Below are positions 45,463-54,769 of a stretch of 64,000 nt of DNA, in pieces (position 1 is the first letter of the stretch; the number at the start of each line of letters is the position of its first letter). The notes under the pieces are model-generated. The model was not told the DNA's origin. It was given only the letters and a program-made list of their open reading frames with translations, and ran no database searches. Origin of the DNA: Streptomyces sp. F001 (GTDB lineage Bacteria; Actinomycetota; Actinomycetes; Streptomycetales; Streptomycetaceae); assembly GCF_004187715.1 (NCBI RefSeq), contig NZ_QZWF01000016.1, forward strand, positions 1-64,000, in the 5' to 3' direction. The translations under genes and the position numbers were made by a program.

Positions 45463-46209
45463 ATGAGCTCTTCTCAACCTGTCCACGCCTGGGACGAACC
45501 AGAAGGAATCGCCCCGCGCGGCACCCTCGTCCTCCTCCCCGGTCGGGGTGAACACGGCGGTGTGTACGAGCGGTTCGGCCGTCGCATCGCCGCCGACGGG
45601 TACCGCGTACGGGCCTTGGGGGACGCCTCCCTGGACCCGGCCTCCGTCACCGACGCCGCGGCCAAGCTGCTGCGCGACGAAACGCTGCCCGGCCCGCGCG
45701 TGCTGGCCGGCTCCGACACCGGCGCGTCGTACGCGGCGACGCTGGCCTCCCGCAACACCCCCGGCCTGGACGCACTGATCCTCGCCGGCCTGCCGACCGG
45801 TTCCCACTCCGCCGGTACCGACACCGACACCACGGTCTCGGACTGGGAGGGCGAGCTGGAGCAGCGCACCGCCTGCCCCACGCACCGGGGCCGACTGACC
45901 GCCGACACCGCCTTCCGGCGCGGTGCCCTGGAAAGCGCTCCGGCACACGAACTGCCCGCGCTGGACCGGATCTCCCTCCCGGTGCTCGGTCTGCACGGCA
46001 CCGACGACAGCATCAGCCCTCTCGAAGAGGCCCGTCGCGTCTACAGCGCGCTCCCGGGAGCGGAGCTGGTGAGCCTGGCCGGGACCCGGCACGACGTCCT
46101 CAACGACGTCACCCACCGCGCTGCCGCCGCGACCGTCGTGCTCTTCCTGGAGCGGCTGCGACTCTCCCCCGACCTGCCGCCCATCGCCGTCACCGAGGAC
46201 ATCGCATGA
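45463..46209 (+). CDS. Alpha/beta-hydrolase-like protein
   Basis: 248 residues from ATG 45463 (MNRV.. at 45448 is an alternative). TLVLLPGRGEHGGVYERFGR is the oxyanion strand; the nucleophile elbow region reads VLAGSDTGASYAATLASRN, where Asp (GSDTG) stands at the usual Ser place. LPVLGLHGTDDSISPLEEAR holds the acid, and GTRHDVLNDVTH the catalytic His. Thus a haloalkane dehalogenase-like Asp nucleophile or an atypical hydrolase is possible. First structural gene of the sulfonate operon, coupled to rhodanese (ATGA overlap). The substrate is unknown. Confidence 0.7.
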   Translation: MSSSQPVHAWDEPEGIAPRGTLVLLPGRGEHGGVYERFGRRIAADGYRVRALGDASLDPASVTDAAAKLLRDETLPGPRVLAGSDTGASYAATLASRNTPGLDALILAGLPTGSHSAGTDTDTTVSDWEGELEQRTACPTHRGRLTADTAFRRGALESAPAHELPALDRISLPVLGLHGTDDSISPLEEARRVYSALPGAELVSLAGTRHDVLNDVTHRAAAATVVLFLERLRLSPDLPPIAVTEDIA

Positions 46210-47069
46210 CCGCGTTCGAGACCGTCCCCGTCCTGATCACCGCCGCCGAACTGGACTCCCTGCTGCGCACCGGCAATCCGGCCCCTGTCGTCCTCGACGT
46301 CCGGTGGCGGCTCGGCGATCCGTACGGCCGCGAGCAGTACCTCAAGGAGCACCTTCCCGGCGCGCTGTACGTCGACCTCGACACCGAGCTCGCCGCTCCC
46401 GCGACACCGGGAGGCGGCCGTCATCCGCTGCCGGACCCGGCGTCGCTGCAGGCGGCGACGCGCCGCTGGGGACTCTCGTCAGGCCGCGCGGTGGTGGTCT
46501 ACGACGACAACGGCAACACCGCCGCCGCCCGCGCCTGGTGGCTGCTGCGCTGGGCCGGAGTCGAGCACGTCAGGCTGCTGGACGGGGCATTGGACGCCTG
46601 GCGTGCCGCCGGGCTGCCGACGGAGACAGGCGAGCCGGAGGCGCCCGCGCCCGGCGACATTGTGCTCGCCCCCGGGCAGCTGCCCGTCCTGAACGCCGAC
46701 GCCGCGGCCGAAGTCGCCCGTACCGGCGTACTGCTGGACGCACGGGTCGCCGAGCGGTACCGGGGCGAGGACGAGCCGGTCGACCCGCGCGCCGGACACA
46801 TCCCCGGCGCTCTGTCCGCCCCGACCGGCGAGAATCTGGCGGCGGACGGCACCTTCCGCCCCGCCGAGGACCTCGCGCTGCGCTTCACCGCGCTGGGCGC
46901 CGACGACGCGACCGAGGTCGGTGTCTACTGCGGCTCCGGCGTCACGGCCACCCACACCATCGCGGCCCTGGCCCACGCCGGCATCCCGGCCGCGCTCTAC
47001 GCCGGCTCCTGGTCCGCCTGGTCCGCCGACCCCGCACGCCCCGCAGCACAGGGAGAAGAGCCGGGCTGA
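46206..47069 (+). CDS. Thiosulfate/3-mercaptopyruvate sulfurtransferase (rhodanese)
   Basis: 287 residues, two rhodanese domains. The first (VVLDVRWRLGDPYGREQYLK, HLPGALYVDLDTELAAP) is inactive; the second carries the catalytic loop GVYCGSGVTATHT with Cys. It moves sulfane sulfur to acceptors such as cyanide or thioredoxin. Its place among sulfonate importer genes suggests handling of released sulfite or thiosulfate sulfur. The start overlaps the hydrolase stop. Confidence 0.9.
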   Translation: MTAFETVPVLITAAELDSLLRTGNPAPVVLDVRWRLGDPYGREQYLKEHLPGALYVDLDTELAAPATPGGGRHPLPDPASLQAATRRWGLSSGRAVVVYDDNGNTAAARAWWLLRWAGVEHVRLLDGALDAWRAAGLPTETGEPEAPAPGDIVLAPGQLPVLNADAAAEVARTGVLLDARVAERYRGEDEPVDPRAGHIPGALSAPTGENLAADGTFRPAEDLALRFTALGADDATEVGVYCGSGVTATHTIAALAHAGIPAALYAGSWSAWSADPARPAAQGEEPG

Positions 47070-47110
47070 CCCCTGCCCCTCCTCCCCCGTCCCGACCGAG
47101 AGGCCGCGTC

Positions 47111-48070
47111 ATGCCCTCCCCGCACTCCGCCGTGTCCGGAACCTCACCGCCCGCCCATGGGTCCGCACCGCCGACGACCCGCACCGTGCAAAAGGCCACG
47201 GCACCCACCGAACCAGCCGCCCCCTCGGCGAAGCCTCTTCGCCCCAGCGTCACGAAGAACGCCCACCCCGGCGCACCGCGCAAGCGGCCCCGATCCCGCT
47301 TCCATGTGCCGCGTGGCGTGCGACGGGCCTCAGGGCCCGTCGGGTTGCTGCTGGTCTGGTTCCTGGCAAGCACCACGGGCGTGCTCCCCGAGTCCGTACT
47401 GGCCTCCCCCGTGGACGTCGTCCGGCGCGCGGTCGACCTGACCGGCACCGGTGAACTGCCGCAGGCCATCGCCGCGTCCGGTCGCCGCGCGGCGATCGGA
47501 TTCCTCATCGGCGCGGCGGCCGCGCTCGCGCTGTCGCTCACCGCAGGGCTGTTCCGGCTGGGTGAGGACGTGATCGACGCGTCGATGGGCATGTTCCGGG
47601 CCATCCCGTGGGTGGGCCTGATCCCGCTGTTCATCGTCTGGTTCGGCATCGACGAGACCCCGAAGGTCGCGCTGGTCGCACTCGGCGTCACCTACCCGCT
47701 GTACTTCAACATCTACGGCGGCATCCGCTCCGCCGACGCCCAACTCATCGAGGCCGGACGGATGGTGGGACTCGGCCGCATCGGCCTGATCCGGTATGTG
47801 ATCCTGCCGTCCGCGCTGCCCGGCGCCCTGGTCGGCCTGCGCTACGCGCTGTCCACCGCCTGGCTGGCCCTGGTCTTCGCCGAGCAGGTCAACGCGGACG
47901 CCGGCATCGGCTACCTGATGAGCAACGCCCAGCAGTACTTCCAGACCGACGTCATCGTCCTGTGCCTCGCCGTCTACGCGGTCCTCGGGCTGCTGTGCGA
48001 CTTCGCCGTACGGCTGCTGTCGCGGCGGCTACTGGCCTGGCGGGCCTCGTTCGACGGCGAAGGGGCGTGA
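47111..48070 (+). CDS. ssuC: Sulfonate/taurine-type ABC permease
   Basis: 319 residues. A 70-residue Pro/Ser/Lys-rich cytoplasmic head is followed by six membrane helices. SMGMFRAIPWVGLIPLFIVW and the EAA-like loop QLIEAGRMVGLGRIGLIRYV are typical of SsuC/TauC. The start is ATG 47111 with GAGAGG. It works with the ATPase and binding protein genes downstream. Confidence 0.9.
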   Translation: MPSPHSAVSGTSPPAHGSAPPTTRTVQKATAPTEPAAPSAKPLRPSVTKNAHPGAPRKRPRSRFHVPRGVRRASGPVGLLLVWFLASTTGVLPESVLASPVDVVRRAVDLTGTGELPQAIAASGRRAAIGFLIGAAAALALSLTAGLFRLGEDVIDASMGMFRAIPWVGLIPLFIVWFGIDETPKVALVALGVTYPLYFNIYGGIRSADAQLIEAGRMVGLGRIGLIRYVILPSALPGALVGLRYALSTAWLALVFAEQVNADAGIGYLMSNAQQYFQTDVIVLCLAVYAVLGLLCDFAVRLLSRRLLAWRASFDGEGA

Positions 48071-48078
48071 GAGAGCTG

Positions 48079-48816
48079 ATGAGCACAACTGTGCGCACGC
48101 ATGTCGAGGTCCGCGGCCTGAGCCGCGCCTTCGACGACAAGACCGTCATCGACAGGCTCGATCTCACCATCCGCCAAGGCGAGTTCGTCGCCCTGCTCGG
48201 TCACAGCGGCTGCGGGAAGTCGACGCTGCTGAAGATTCTCGCCGGCCTGGACAGCGAGACCGAGGGCGAGGTGACCGTACCCGAGCGCCGCTCGGTGGCC
48301 TTCCAGTCGCCGCGGCTGATGCCCTGGCTGCGGGTGTGGCGCAACGTGGTGCTCGGCCTGCCCGGCTCCCCGGACCGGGCGCTCGCCGAGCGTTATCTGG
48401 CCGAGGTCGGCATCGAGGAGTACGCGGGCAGCTGGCCCAAGACGCTCTCCGGTGGCCAGGCCCAGCGCGTCTCGCTGGCCCGCGCGCTCGTCCGCGAGCC
48501 CGAACTCCTCCTGCTGGACGAGCCGTTCGGCGCACTGGACGCCCTCACCCGCGGCCGGGCGCAGCGGCTGGTGGCCGACCTGTGGCAGCGGCACGGCTGC
48601 TCGGTACTGCTGGTCACCCACGACGTGGAGGAGGCGCTGCTGCTCGCCGACCGGGTGCTCGTGATGGACGGCGGGCGGATCGCGTACGAGGCCGAGGCCG
48701 GCCTGGAGCGGCCCCGCGACCTCGGCTCCCCCGACTTCGTACGGCTGCGCGGCGAACTGCTTCACCGGCTCGGCGTCCACGACGCCTCGGCACCTCGCAA
48801 AGAGGCCACGACATGA
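48079..48816 (+). CDS. ssuB: Sulfonate-type ABC ATP-binding protein
   Basis: 245 residues. Walker A GHSGCGKST, Q loop VAFQSPRLMPWLRVWRNVVL, signature TLSGGQAQRVSLARALVREP, Walker B LLLLDEPFGALDA, switch THDVEEA. This is the SsuB/TauB group. ATG 48079 follows AGAGAG. The stop overlaps the next start (ATGA). Confidence 0.9.
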   Translation: MSTTVRTHVEVRGLSRAFDDKTVIDRLDLTIRQGEFVALLGHSGCGKSTLLKILAGLDSETEGEVTVPERRSVAFQSPRLMPWLRVWRNVVLGLPGSPDRALAERYLAEVGIEEYAGSWPKTLSGGQAQRVSLARALVREPELLLLDEPFGALDALTRGRAQRLVADLWQRHGCSVLLVTHDVEEALLLADRVLVMDGGRIAYEAEAGLERPRDLGSPDFVRLRGELLHRLGVHDASAPRKEATT

Positions 48817-49832
48817 ACGACAGGAACGGCACACACCTCATGACCCGCACGACCCCCCGCACGGTGCGCGCCCTCGGCGCCGCACTCTCCCTCGCCGCTC
48901 TGCTCGCCACCACCGCCTGCGGTGGCAGCAGCGAGGCCGCATCCGACGGGAGCGGCTCATCGGTCACACTCACCATCGGCGACCAGGCCAAGAACCTGCA
49001 GACCCTGTTCAACGCCTCCGGCGCCCTCAAGGGGACGTCGTACAAGGTGAAATGGGCCGAGTTCGAAGGCGCCGCACCGCTCTTCCAGGCCGTGCAGGCG
49101 GGCGCCGCGGACACCTCGTACGCCGCCGATCTCCCCACGCTCCAGGCCCTCTCCGGCGGTGTGCCGGTCAAGGCGGTGGGCGCTCTGCACAACGACGGCA
49201 CGCACACCGGGATCGTGGTCCGCGGGGACTCGTCGGTGAGGAGCGTCAAGGACCTCAAGGGCAAGAAGGTCGTGGTCTCCTCGGCCAAGGGGTCCATCGC
49301 CGAATACCTGCTCGCGCATGTGCTGGAGCAGGCGGGGCTGAGCTACGACGACGTCAGGGTGCAGTACCTGCTGCCGACCGACGCCCAGGCCGCGTTCACC
49401 TCCGGCAAGATCGAGGTCTGGGCCACCTTCGGGGTCTACAAGGCCGTCGCCGAACAGCAGGGCGGCCGCCTCCTCGTCAACGGCGCCGACGGGCGCGTGA
49501 GCGGCTACGGCTTCATCGGCGCTTCCGAGAAGGCACTCGCCGACCGGGGCAAGAAGGCCGCGATCGCGGACTACCTGCGCCGCCTGGACGAGGCCCTTGC
49601 CTGGTCGCAGAAAAACCCGGACGACTACGCCAAGGCCATCCAGCAGAACAACGGCGCCTCCGCCGAGATCGCCAAGACGCTGGTCAGCCAGTCCAACAGC
49701 GAGCTGCTGCCGGTGAATTCGCAGGTGGTCGAGGCCGTGCAGAGGGTAGGCGACACCATGCACGGCATCGGCGTCCTCACCCCGAACCCGACCGTCGCCG
49801 ACCACGTCGACACCAGCCTGATCAAGGAGTGA
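48813..49832 (+). CDS. ssuA: Sulfonate-type substrate-binding lipoprotein
   Basis: 339 residues. The lipobox is LLATTACGG (Cys36). The mature part is an NMT1/SsuA-type binding protein: VTLTIGDQAKNLQTLFNASG, YKVKWAEFEGAAPLFQAVQA, VVSSAKGSIAEYLLAHVLEQ and KIEVWATFGVYKAVAEQQGG. It captures alkanesulfonates outside the cell. An internal ATG at 48840 could also start it. It is followed after eight bases by an LLM monooxygenase. Confidence 0.9.
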   Translation: MNDRNGTHLMTRTTPRTVRALGAALSLAALLATTACGGSSEAASDGSGSSVTLTIGDQAKNLQTLFNASGALKGTSYKVKWAEFEGAAPLFQAVQAGAADTSYAADLPTLQALSGGVPVKAVGALHNDGTHTGIVVRGDSSVRSVKDLKGKKVVVSSAKGSIAEYLLAHVLEQAGLSYDDVRVQYLLPTDAQAAFTSGKIEVWATFGVYKAVAEQQGGRLLVNGADGRVSGYGFIGASEKALADRGKKAAIADYLRRLDEALAWSQKNPDDYAKAIQQNNGASAEIAKTLVSQSNSELLPVNSQVVEAVQRVGDTMHGIGVLTPNPTVADHVDTSLIKE

Positions 49833-49840
49833 GCCCCGCC

Positions 49841-50943
49841 ATGCCGGTCGAGTTCATCAGCGCCGTCCATCCCAACCCCGCCACCGAGGGTGACCCCACC
49901 GCGGGCAACGGCATCGACGTCGACTACGCCCGCCGCTACGCCCGCGCACTGGACGACGGCGGCTTCGACTACACCCTCGTCACCTACCACTCGGCCTCCC
50001 CCGACGCGCTGCAGCTGGCGCAGTTCGTGGCGACCCACACCGAGCGCATCAAGCCCGTCCTCGCCCACCGCCCCGGCGTGATCTTCCCGACCCACGCGGC
50101 CCGCGCCCTGGCCACCCTGGACCGGATCAGCAAGGGGCGCCTGGTATTGCACATCATCTCCGGCGGCAGCGACGAGGAGCAGCGTCGCGAGGGCGACTAC
50201 CTGAGCAAGAGCGAGCGGTACGCGCGGTCCGACGAATACATCCGGATCCTGCGTGAGGTGTGGGCGGCCGACGGGCCGGTCTCCCACGAGGGCCCGTACT
50301 ACCGCTTCGAGGGCTTCCGCTCCGACGTCACCCCGTACCACGGCACCATTCCCATCTCGGTGGGCGGCTCCTCGCAGGACGCCTACCGGTGGGCGGGCAG
50401 CAGGGCGACATCTTCGGGCTGTGGGGCGAGCCGTTGAAGGAGACCGCCGAGCAGATCGCCGCGGTCAACAAGTACGCCGACGCCGCCGGCCGGCCCCGCC
50501 CGCGCATCTGGGTCTCCTTCCGCCCGATCATCGCCCCCACCGATGAGCTCGCCTGGGAGAAGGCGCACCGCATCCTGGGCGCGGTCAAGGCCGGCCATGC
50601 CGAGCGGGCCGAGCACCGTCACTATCCGCCGGTCGGCCAGGGCACCCCCGCCAACGTCGGCTCCCAGCGGTTGCTGGCCATCGCCGAGCGCGGTGAGGTC
50701 CACGACCGCTGCCTGTGGACCGCGCCCGCCGCGGCCACCAACGCCGCCGGCGCCTCCACGGCGCTGGTCGGTTCGCCGGAGACGGTCGCCAAGGCACTGC
50801 TCGACTACGTCGACATCGGCTGCGAGCTGCTGTCCATCCGCGGCTACGACCCGCTCAACGACGCGATCGACTACGCCCGTTACGTCCTTCCGCTGGTCCG
50901 TCAGGAGCTGGCGCACCGCGCCGCCTCGGGAGCAGCCGCGTGA
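49841..50943 (+). pseudogene. SsuD/SfnG-like LLM monooxygenase with one lost G
   Basis: Reads MPVEFISAVHPNPATEGDPT through IPISVGGSSQDAY, then the frame breaks at about 50388: CCGGTGGG where CCGGGTGGG would give AYRVGGQQGDIFGLWGEPLK. The second frame continues normally to SIRGYDPLNDAIDYARYVLP and the end. Restored length is about 367 residues with LVLHIISGGSDEEQRREGDY and WVSFRPIIAPTDELAWEKAH. Close relative of the gene at 60194. ATG 49841 follows AAGGAG. A single-G loss in a G run makes sequencing error likely. Confidence 0.75.
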
Positions 50944-51158
50944 GGCGGGTCGGACGGGTGCTCGCTGCCGTGCCCCTGACAGGGACGGCACTGACCGGCT
51001 GCGGAGGATCGGCAGGAGCGGAGGACAACGGACAAGCATCCTCGGTCACCCTGCGCGTCGGCGCGACGGGCTGGAAGCGGGAGGCCGCGGTGCACGCCCC
51101 GCAGGAGGACATCGCGCTGCTCGCCGTCGGCAGCCGTGCGCTGGAGGCCGCCGGATGA
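50940..51158 (+). pseudogene. Binding-lipoprotein remnant, signal plus short tail
   Basis: 72 codons from GTG 50940 overlapping the previous stop. A good lipoprotein signal (TGTALTGCGGS, Cys21) and the opening of an NMT1-type binding protein (SSVTLRVGATGWKREAA) run directly into an unrelated C-terminus (HAPQEDIALLAVGSRALEAAG). Binding proteins of this group have over 300 residues, so some 1 kb of coding sequence is missing in frame. It could still be exported as a small lipoprotein. Confidence 0.55.
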
Positions 51159-52540
51159 CCGTCACCCGACTCGGCACCGTCGAGGCCCTGCTAACCGCCC
51201 TGAGCCGCGACCTGCCGGGGGACGCGCTCACCACCGGCCCCGAGGCCACCGCCCCGTACGCCGCCGACCGCTCCGGCAGTCGTCCGGACGGCGGCCCCCT
51301 GGCCGTCGTCCACGCGGCGAACGCCGAGCACGTGCGGACGACGCTGCGGCATGCGCACGCGCTGCGGGTGCCGGTCGTGCCGCGCGGGGCCGGGACCGGA
51401 CTGTCCGGCGGCGCGAACGCCGGCCCGGGCACGGTCGTGCTGGACCTGTCGCGGATGAACCGGATCCTCGACCTGGAGCCGCACGACCAGATCGCCGTCG
51501 TCGAACCGGGCGTCGTCACCGCCGACCTGGACCGCACGGCAGGCGAGTTCGGACTGCGCTATGCGCCGGACCCGGCGAGCGCGGCGATCTCCACCGTGGG
51601 CGGCAACATCGCCACCAACGCGGGCGGGCTGCGCTGCGCCAAGTACGGGGTGACCCGGGACGCCGTGCTGGGCCTCGACGTGGTGCTCGCGGACGGCACT
51701 CCGATACGGACCGGCCGGCGCACCGTCAAAGGGGTCACGGGCTACGACCTGACGGCCCTGTTCACCGGCTCCGAAGGCACCCTGGGCGTGATCACCGCCG
51801 CGACGCTGCGGCTGCGTCCGCTGCCGGAGTCGACGGCCACCGTCGCCGCGTTCTTCGGCACCTTCGCCGAGGGCGCCGAGGCCGTCTCGGCGCTGACCGC
51901 CGCCCGCCTGGAGCCTTCCATGGCGGAGCTGCTGGACGGGCCGGTGCTCGGCGCCGTGGACGACACGCAGGGCACGGACCTGCGATCCCGTGGTGGAGCG
52001 TTGCTCCTGCTGCAGTGCGACGGACGCGCGGCGGCGACCGAGGCGGAACTGGCGGTACGGCTGCTGCGCGGGCGCGTGACATCGGTCGAGACCACCTCCG
52101 ACCCGGCGGAGGCGGACCGGCTGCTCACGGCCCGCAGGCTCGCGCTGCCCGCCCTGGAGCGGCTGGGCCGGGTGCTGATCGAGGACATCGCGGTGCCCAG
52201 GACCCAACTGGCCGCCGCGGTACGGGAGATCAAGGCCATCGCCGAGCGCCACGATGTACGGATCTTCACCTTCGCCCACGCAGCAGACGGCAACCTCCAC
52301 CCCATCCTCGTCCTCGACCCCGACACCGTCGGCATCCCGGACGCGGCCTGGCAGGCAGCCGGCGACATCTTCGCCGCCGCCCTGCGCCTGGGCGGCACCC
52401 TCACCGGGGAGCACGGCGTGGGCACCCTCAAGCGGCGATGGCTCGCGGACGAACTCGGCCCGGAACAGCACGCGTTGCAGCAACGCATCAAGGCGGCCTT
52501 CGACCCCCACCACATCCTCAACCCAGGCAAGGCCCTCTGA
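51155..52540 (+). CDS. FAD-linked oxidoreductase of the GlcD type
   Basis: 461 residues. The PCMH FAD domain shows PVVPRGAGTGLSGGANAGPG, VEPGVVTADLDRTAGEFGLR and TVGGNIATNAGGLRCAKYGV. The C-terminal FAD-oxidase domain has FTFAHAADGNLHPILVLDPD and GGTLTGEHGVGTLKRRWLAD, the catalytic HAADGN/GEHG motifs of glycolate and D-lactate oxidases. In this operon it may oxidise the hydroxy acid or aldehyde left after desulfonation, for example glycolate from sulfoacetate-like compounds (inference). ATG 51155 overlaps the remnant's stop. Confidence 0.85.
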   Translation: MTVTRLGTVEALLTALSRDLPGDALTTGPEATAPYAADRSGSRPDGGPLAVVHAANAEHVRTTLRHAHALRVPVVPRGAGTGLSGGANAGPGTVVLDLSRMNRILDLEPHDQIAVVEPGVVTADLDRTAGEFGLRYAPDPASAAISTVGGNIATNAGGLRCAKYGVTRDAVLGLDVVLADGTPIRTGRRTVKGVTGYDLTALFTGSEGTLGVITAATLRLRPLPESTATVAAFFGTFAEGAEAVSALTAARLEPSMAELLDGPVLGAVDDTQGTDLRSRGGALLLLQCDGRAAATEAELAVRLLRGRVTSVETTSDPAEADRLLTARRLALPALERLGRVLIEDIAVPRTQLAAAVREIKAIAERHDVRIFTFAHAADGNLHPILVLDPDTVGIPDAAWQAAGDIFAAALRLGGTLTGEHGVGTLKRRWLADELGPEQHALQQRIKAAFDPHHILNPGKAL

Positions 52541-52547
52541 AGGAGAT

Positions 52548-52969
52548 CCCTCATGGCGACCGTTCTCTCCGTTTCCGGAAGCCCTTCCCCCACCTCCCGC
52601 ACCGCCCGCCTCCTGCGCGACCTCGACGCCCGGCTCACGGCCCAGGGACATGAGGTGGTCCCGCTCGACGTGCGGACGCTCCCGCCCCAGGCCCTGCTGC
52701 ACGCCGACTTCCGTCATCCGGCGATCGTCGAAGCCACCGCCCTGTTCGAGCAGGCTGACGGGGTCGTGATCGGTACCCCCGTCTACAAGGCCGCCTACTC
52801 CGGCCTGTTGAAGTCCCTGCTCGACCTGCTCCCGCAGTACGCGCTGGCGGGCAAGACCGTCCTCCCGCTGGCCACCGGCGGCACCACCGCCCACGTCCTG
52901 GCCATCGACTACGCCCTGCGCCCGGTCCTCGCCTCCATGGGCCCCGCCCACATCACCCCCGGCTGGTTC
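52548..52969 (+). repeat. 422-bp perfect inverted repeat, left arm
   Basis: Identical base for base to the complement of 54907-55328. It covers from three bases before the start codon to codon 139 of the FMN reductase gene. Outside the arms the two genes diverge sharply. Confidence 0.95.
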
Positions 52970-53107
52970 GTCCTGGACAAGCACATCGAGATACGGCAGG
53001 ACAGCAACATCGTCGTCGAGCCGGGCACGAGGGAGGCACTGGACCAGGTCGTCGACCAGTTCTCCACGGCCCTCAGCGAACGTCGGCCGCAGAGGGCGGC
53101 GGCGTGA
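52553..53107 (+). CDS. ssuE: NADPH-dependent FMN reductase, copy 1
   Basis: 184 residues, flavodoxin fold of the SsuE/MsuE type: VLSVSGSPSPTSRTARLLRD binds FMN phosphate, VVIGTPVYKAAYSGLLKSLL and PLATGGTTAHVLAIDYALRP follow. It delivers reduced FMN to the LLM monooxygenases. ATG 52553 with AAGGAG. Last gene of the plus operon. The first 139 residues are identical to copy 2; the last 45 differ, a sign of recent gene conversion. Confidence 0.9.
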   Translation: MATVLSVSGSPSPTSRTARLLRDLDARLTAQGHEVVPLDVRTLPPQALLHADFRHPAIVEATALFEQADGVVIGTPVYKAAYSGLLKSLLDLLPQYALAGKTVLPLATGGTTAHVLAIDYALRPVLASMGPAHITPGWFVLDKHIEIRQDSNIVVEPGTREALDQVVDQFSTALSERRPQRAAA

Positions 53108-53168
53108 GCGATCGTCGTGCGGGCCGTACGGCAACCTTCATGTACCGGAGCGCGCCGAGGTGCGACGC

Positions 53169-53193
53169 CGACGCCGCTGCCGCATCGGCGTCG
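53169..53193. terminator. Hairpin where the two sulfur operons meet
   Basis: CGACGCCG and CGGCGTCG make a perfect 8-bp stem with a nine-base loop, midway in the 126-base gap between convergent genes, usable from both sides. Confidence 0.7.
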
Positions 53194-53233
53194 AGCACGA
53201 CAAGCGGCAGCCGCCTTGCCTTTGACGCGCACG

Positions 53234-54337
53234 TCAGGAGGGGTGCTGCCACAGGCCCTGTGCCTGAAGCTTCGGCAGGACGCCCTCGCCGAACCAGTAG
53301 GCCTCCTCCAGATGCGGATAGCCGGAGAGGATGAACTCTTCGATGCCCAGGGCCGCGTACTCCTTGATCCGCTCAGCGACCTCGTTGTGACTGCCGACCA
53401 GCGCGGTGCCCGCGCCGCCGCGCACCAGGCCGATGCCGGCCCACAGGTTGGGGTGGATCTCCAGGCGCTCGCGGCTCCCGCCGCCGTGCAGGGCGAGCAT
53501 GCGCTGCTGCCCCTCGGACTCGCTGCGAGCCAGCCCGGCCTGGATGGCCCTGACGCTCTCCGGGTCGAAGCCGTCCACGAGCCGGTTGGCCTCGGCCCAG
53601 GCCTGCTCGGCGGTGTCGCGAGTGATGACGTGCAGGCGGATGCCGAAGCGCAGGGTGCGCCCCTGTTTCGCGGCCAGCCCCCGGATCCACGAGATCTTCT
53701 CGGCGACCTGCGCGGGCGGCTCGCCCCAGGTGAGATAGACGTCGACGTGCCGGACGGCGACCTCCCCGGCCATCGGCGAGGATCCGCCGAAGTACACCTC
53801 GGGAACCGGGGCGGGCACCCGGGCGAGCTTCGCGTTCTCGACCTGGAGGTGCTCACCGCGCAGGTCGACAGACTTGCCCTCCCACAACCCCCGTACGATC
53901 TCCAGGAATTCACCGGTACGGCGGTACCGGTCGTCCTTGTCGAGGAAGTCGCCGTAGGCGCGCTGCTCGTGACTCTCACCGCCCGTGACGACGTTGAGCA
54001 GCAGTCGTCCGCCGGTCTGCCGCTGAAAGGTGGACGCCATCTGCGCGGCGAGCGTGGGCGAGACGAAGCCGGGGCGGAAGGCGACCAGGAACTTAAGTCG
54101 CTCGGTGTTCTGGCTGACCATGGCGGTGGTCAGCCAGGCGTCCTCGCACCATGCGCCGGTGGGAGTGAGTGCGCCGACGAAACCGAGGTCCTCGGCTGCG
54201 CGGGCGATCTGGCTGAGGTAGGCGACCGTCGGCGGCCGGTCGCGGCCGGAGGCGGTGGCGGGGGTGCCGTGGCCGCCGCCGACGACGTGGCGGCTGTCAC
54301 CGTTGGTGGGCAGGAACCAGTGGAAGGTGAGGGACAC
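53234..54337 (-). CDS. ssuD: FMNH2-dependent alkanesulfonate monooxygenase
   Basis: 367 residues. LTFHWFLPTNGDSRHVVGGG at the N-terminus, LKFLVAFRPGFVSPTLAAQM, LLNVVTGGESHEQRAYGDFL and GIEEFILSGYPHLEEAYWFG at the C-terminus are SsuD signatures. It splits alkanesulfonates to sulfite and aldehyde. I use GTG 54337 with GGAGAA upstream; the frame runs on upstream into the sfnB remnant, which is accidental. Last gene of the minus operon that starts at 61.6 kb. Confidence 0.9.
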   Translation of the reverse strand: MSLTFHWFLPTNGDSRHVVGGGHGTPATASGRDRPPTVAYLSQIARAAEDLGFVGALTPTGAWCEDAWLTTAMVSQNTERLKFLVAFRPGFVSPTLAAQMASTFQRQTGGRLLLNVVTGGESHEQRAYGDFLDKDDRYRRTGEFLEIVRGLWEGKSVDLRGEHLQVENAKLARVPAPVPEVYFGGSSPMAGEVAVRHVDVYLTWGEPPAQVAEKISWIRGLAAKQGRTLRFGIRLHVITRDTAEQAWAEANRLVDGFDPESVRAIQAGLARSESEGQQRMLALHGGGSRERLEIHPNLWAGIGLVRGGAGTALVGSHNEVAERIKEYAALGIEEFILSGYPHLEEAYWFGEGVLPKLQAQGLWQHPS

Positions 54338-54365
54338 GGGGGTTCTCCGTTCAGGGGGTGTCCGT

Positions 54366-54769
54366 TTACAGCAGGCCGTGGCGGGCGGCTGGGTGCCGTT
54401 CAGCACGTAACGGCCGATGTGCTGGACCTTCCAGCGGGCCGGGTGCGGGCGTCGCGCCAGTGACGGTGCAGGTCCAGGGAGTCGAGCGCCGAGCGGGTGC
54501 CGGACACCTCGAAGAGGGAGCTGCCGACCTCCACGGCCGTCTCGGCCGCCGTCACCTTGGCCGCGGCCACCGCGATCGAAGCCTCGGCGACCGAGTCGTC
54601 GGTCAGGTCGGCGCGGGCTGCGTCCGCACTCGGCTGGCACCGTCACCGCGAGCAGCCCGGAGGCGGACAGCCGCTCCAGCTCCGCGTGCGGCAGCCGGCG
54701 CCGCGCGTCCCGCTCTACGGCGACGGCGAGGGCCTCGGCGTCGTCGACGATCACGGTCGGGGCGCTCAT
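54366..54769 (-). pseudogene. SfnB-type acyl-CoA dehydrogenase-like gene with the middle deleted
   Basis: The first 50 residues (VIVDDAEALAVAVERDARRR, LPHAELERLSASGLLAVTVP) are the N-terminus of SfnB/DszC-like flavin oxidoreductases. Right after, another frame gives the C-terminal part (SVAEASIAVAAAKVTAAETA, LFEVSGTRSALDSLDLHRHW), and PARWKVQHIGRYVLNGTQPP returns in the first frame. About 280 central residues are gone, plus a small second deletion and one lost C near the original stop. As written it cannot fold. SfnB takes part in dimethylsulfone/organosulfur use. Confidence 0.75.

Noticed and set aside
53234..54769. Continuous 511-codon frame read as one SfnB-SsuD fusion
   Set aside because: The join crosses the natural end of the sfnB remnant and a proper GTG start with ribosome site for ssuD; continuity comes from a frameshift.
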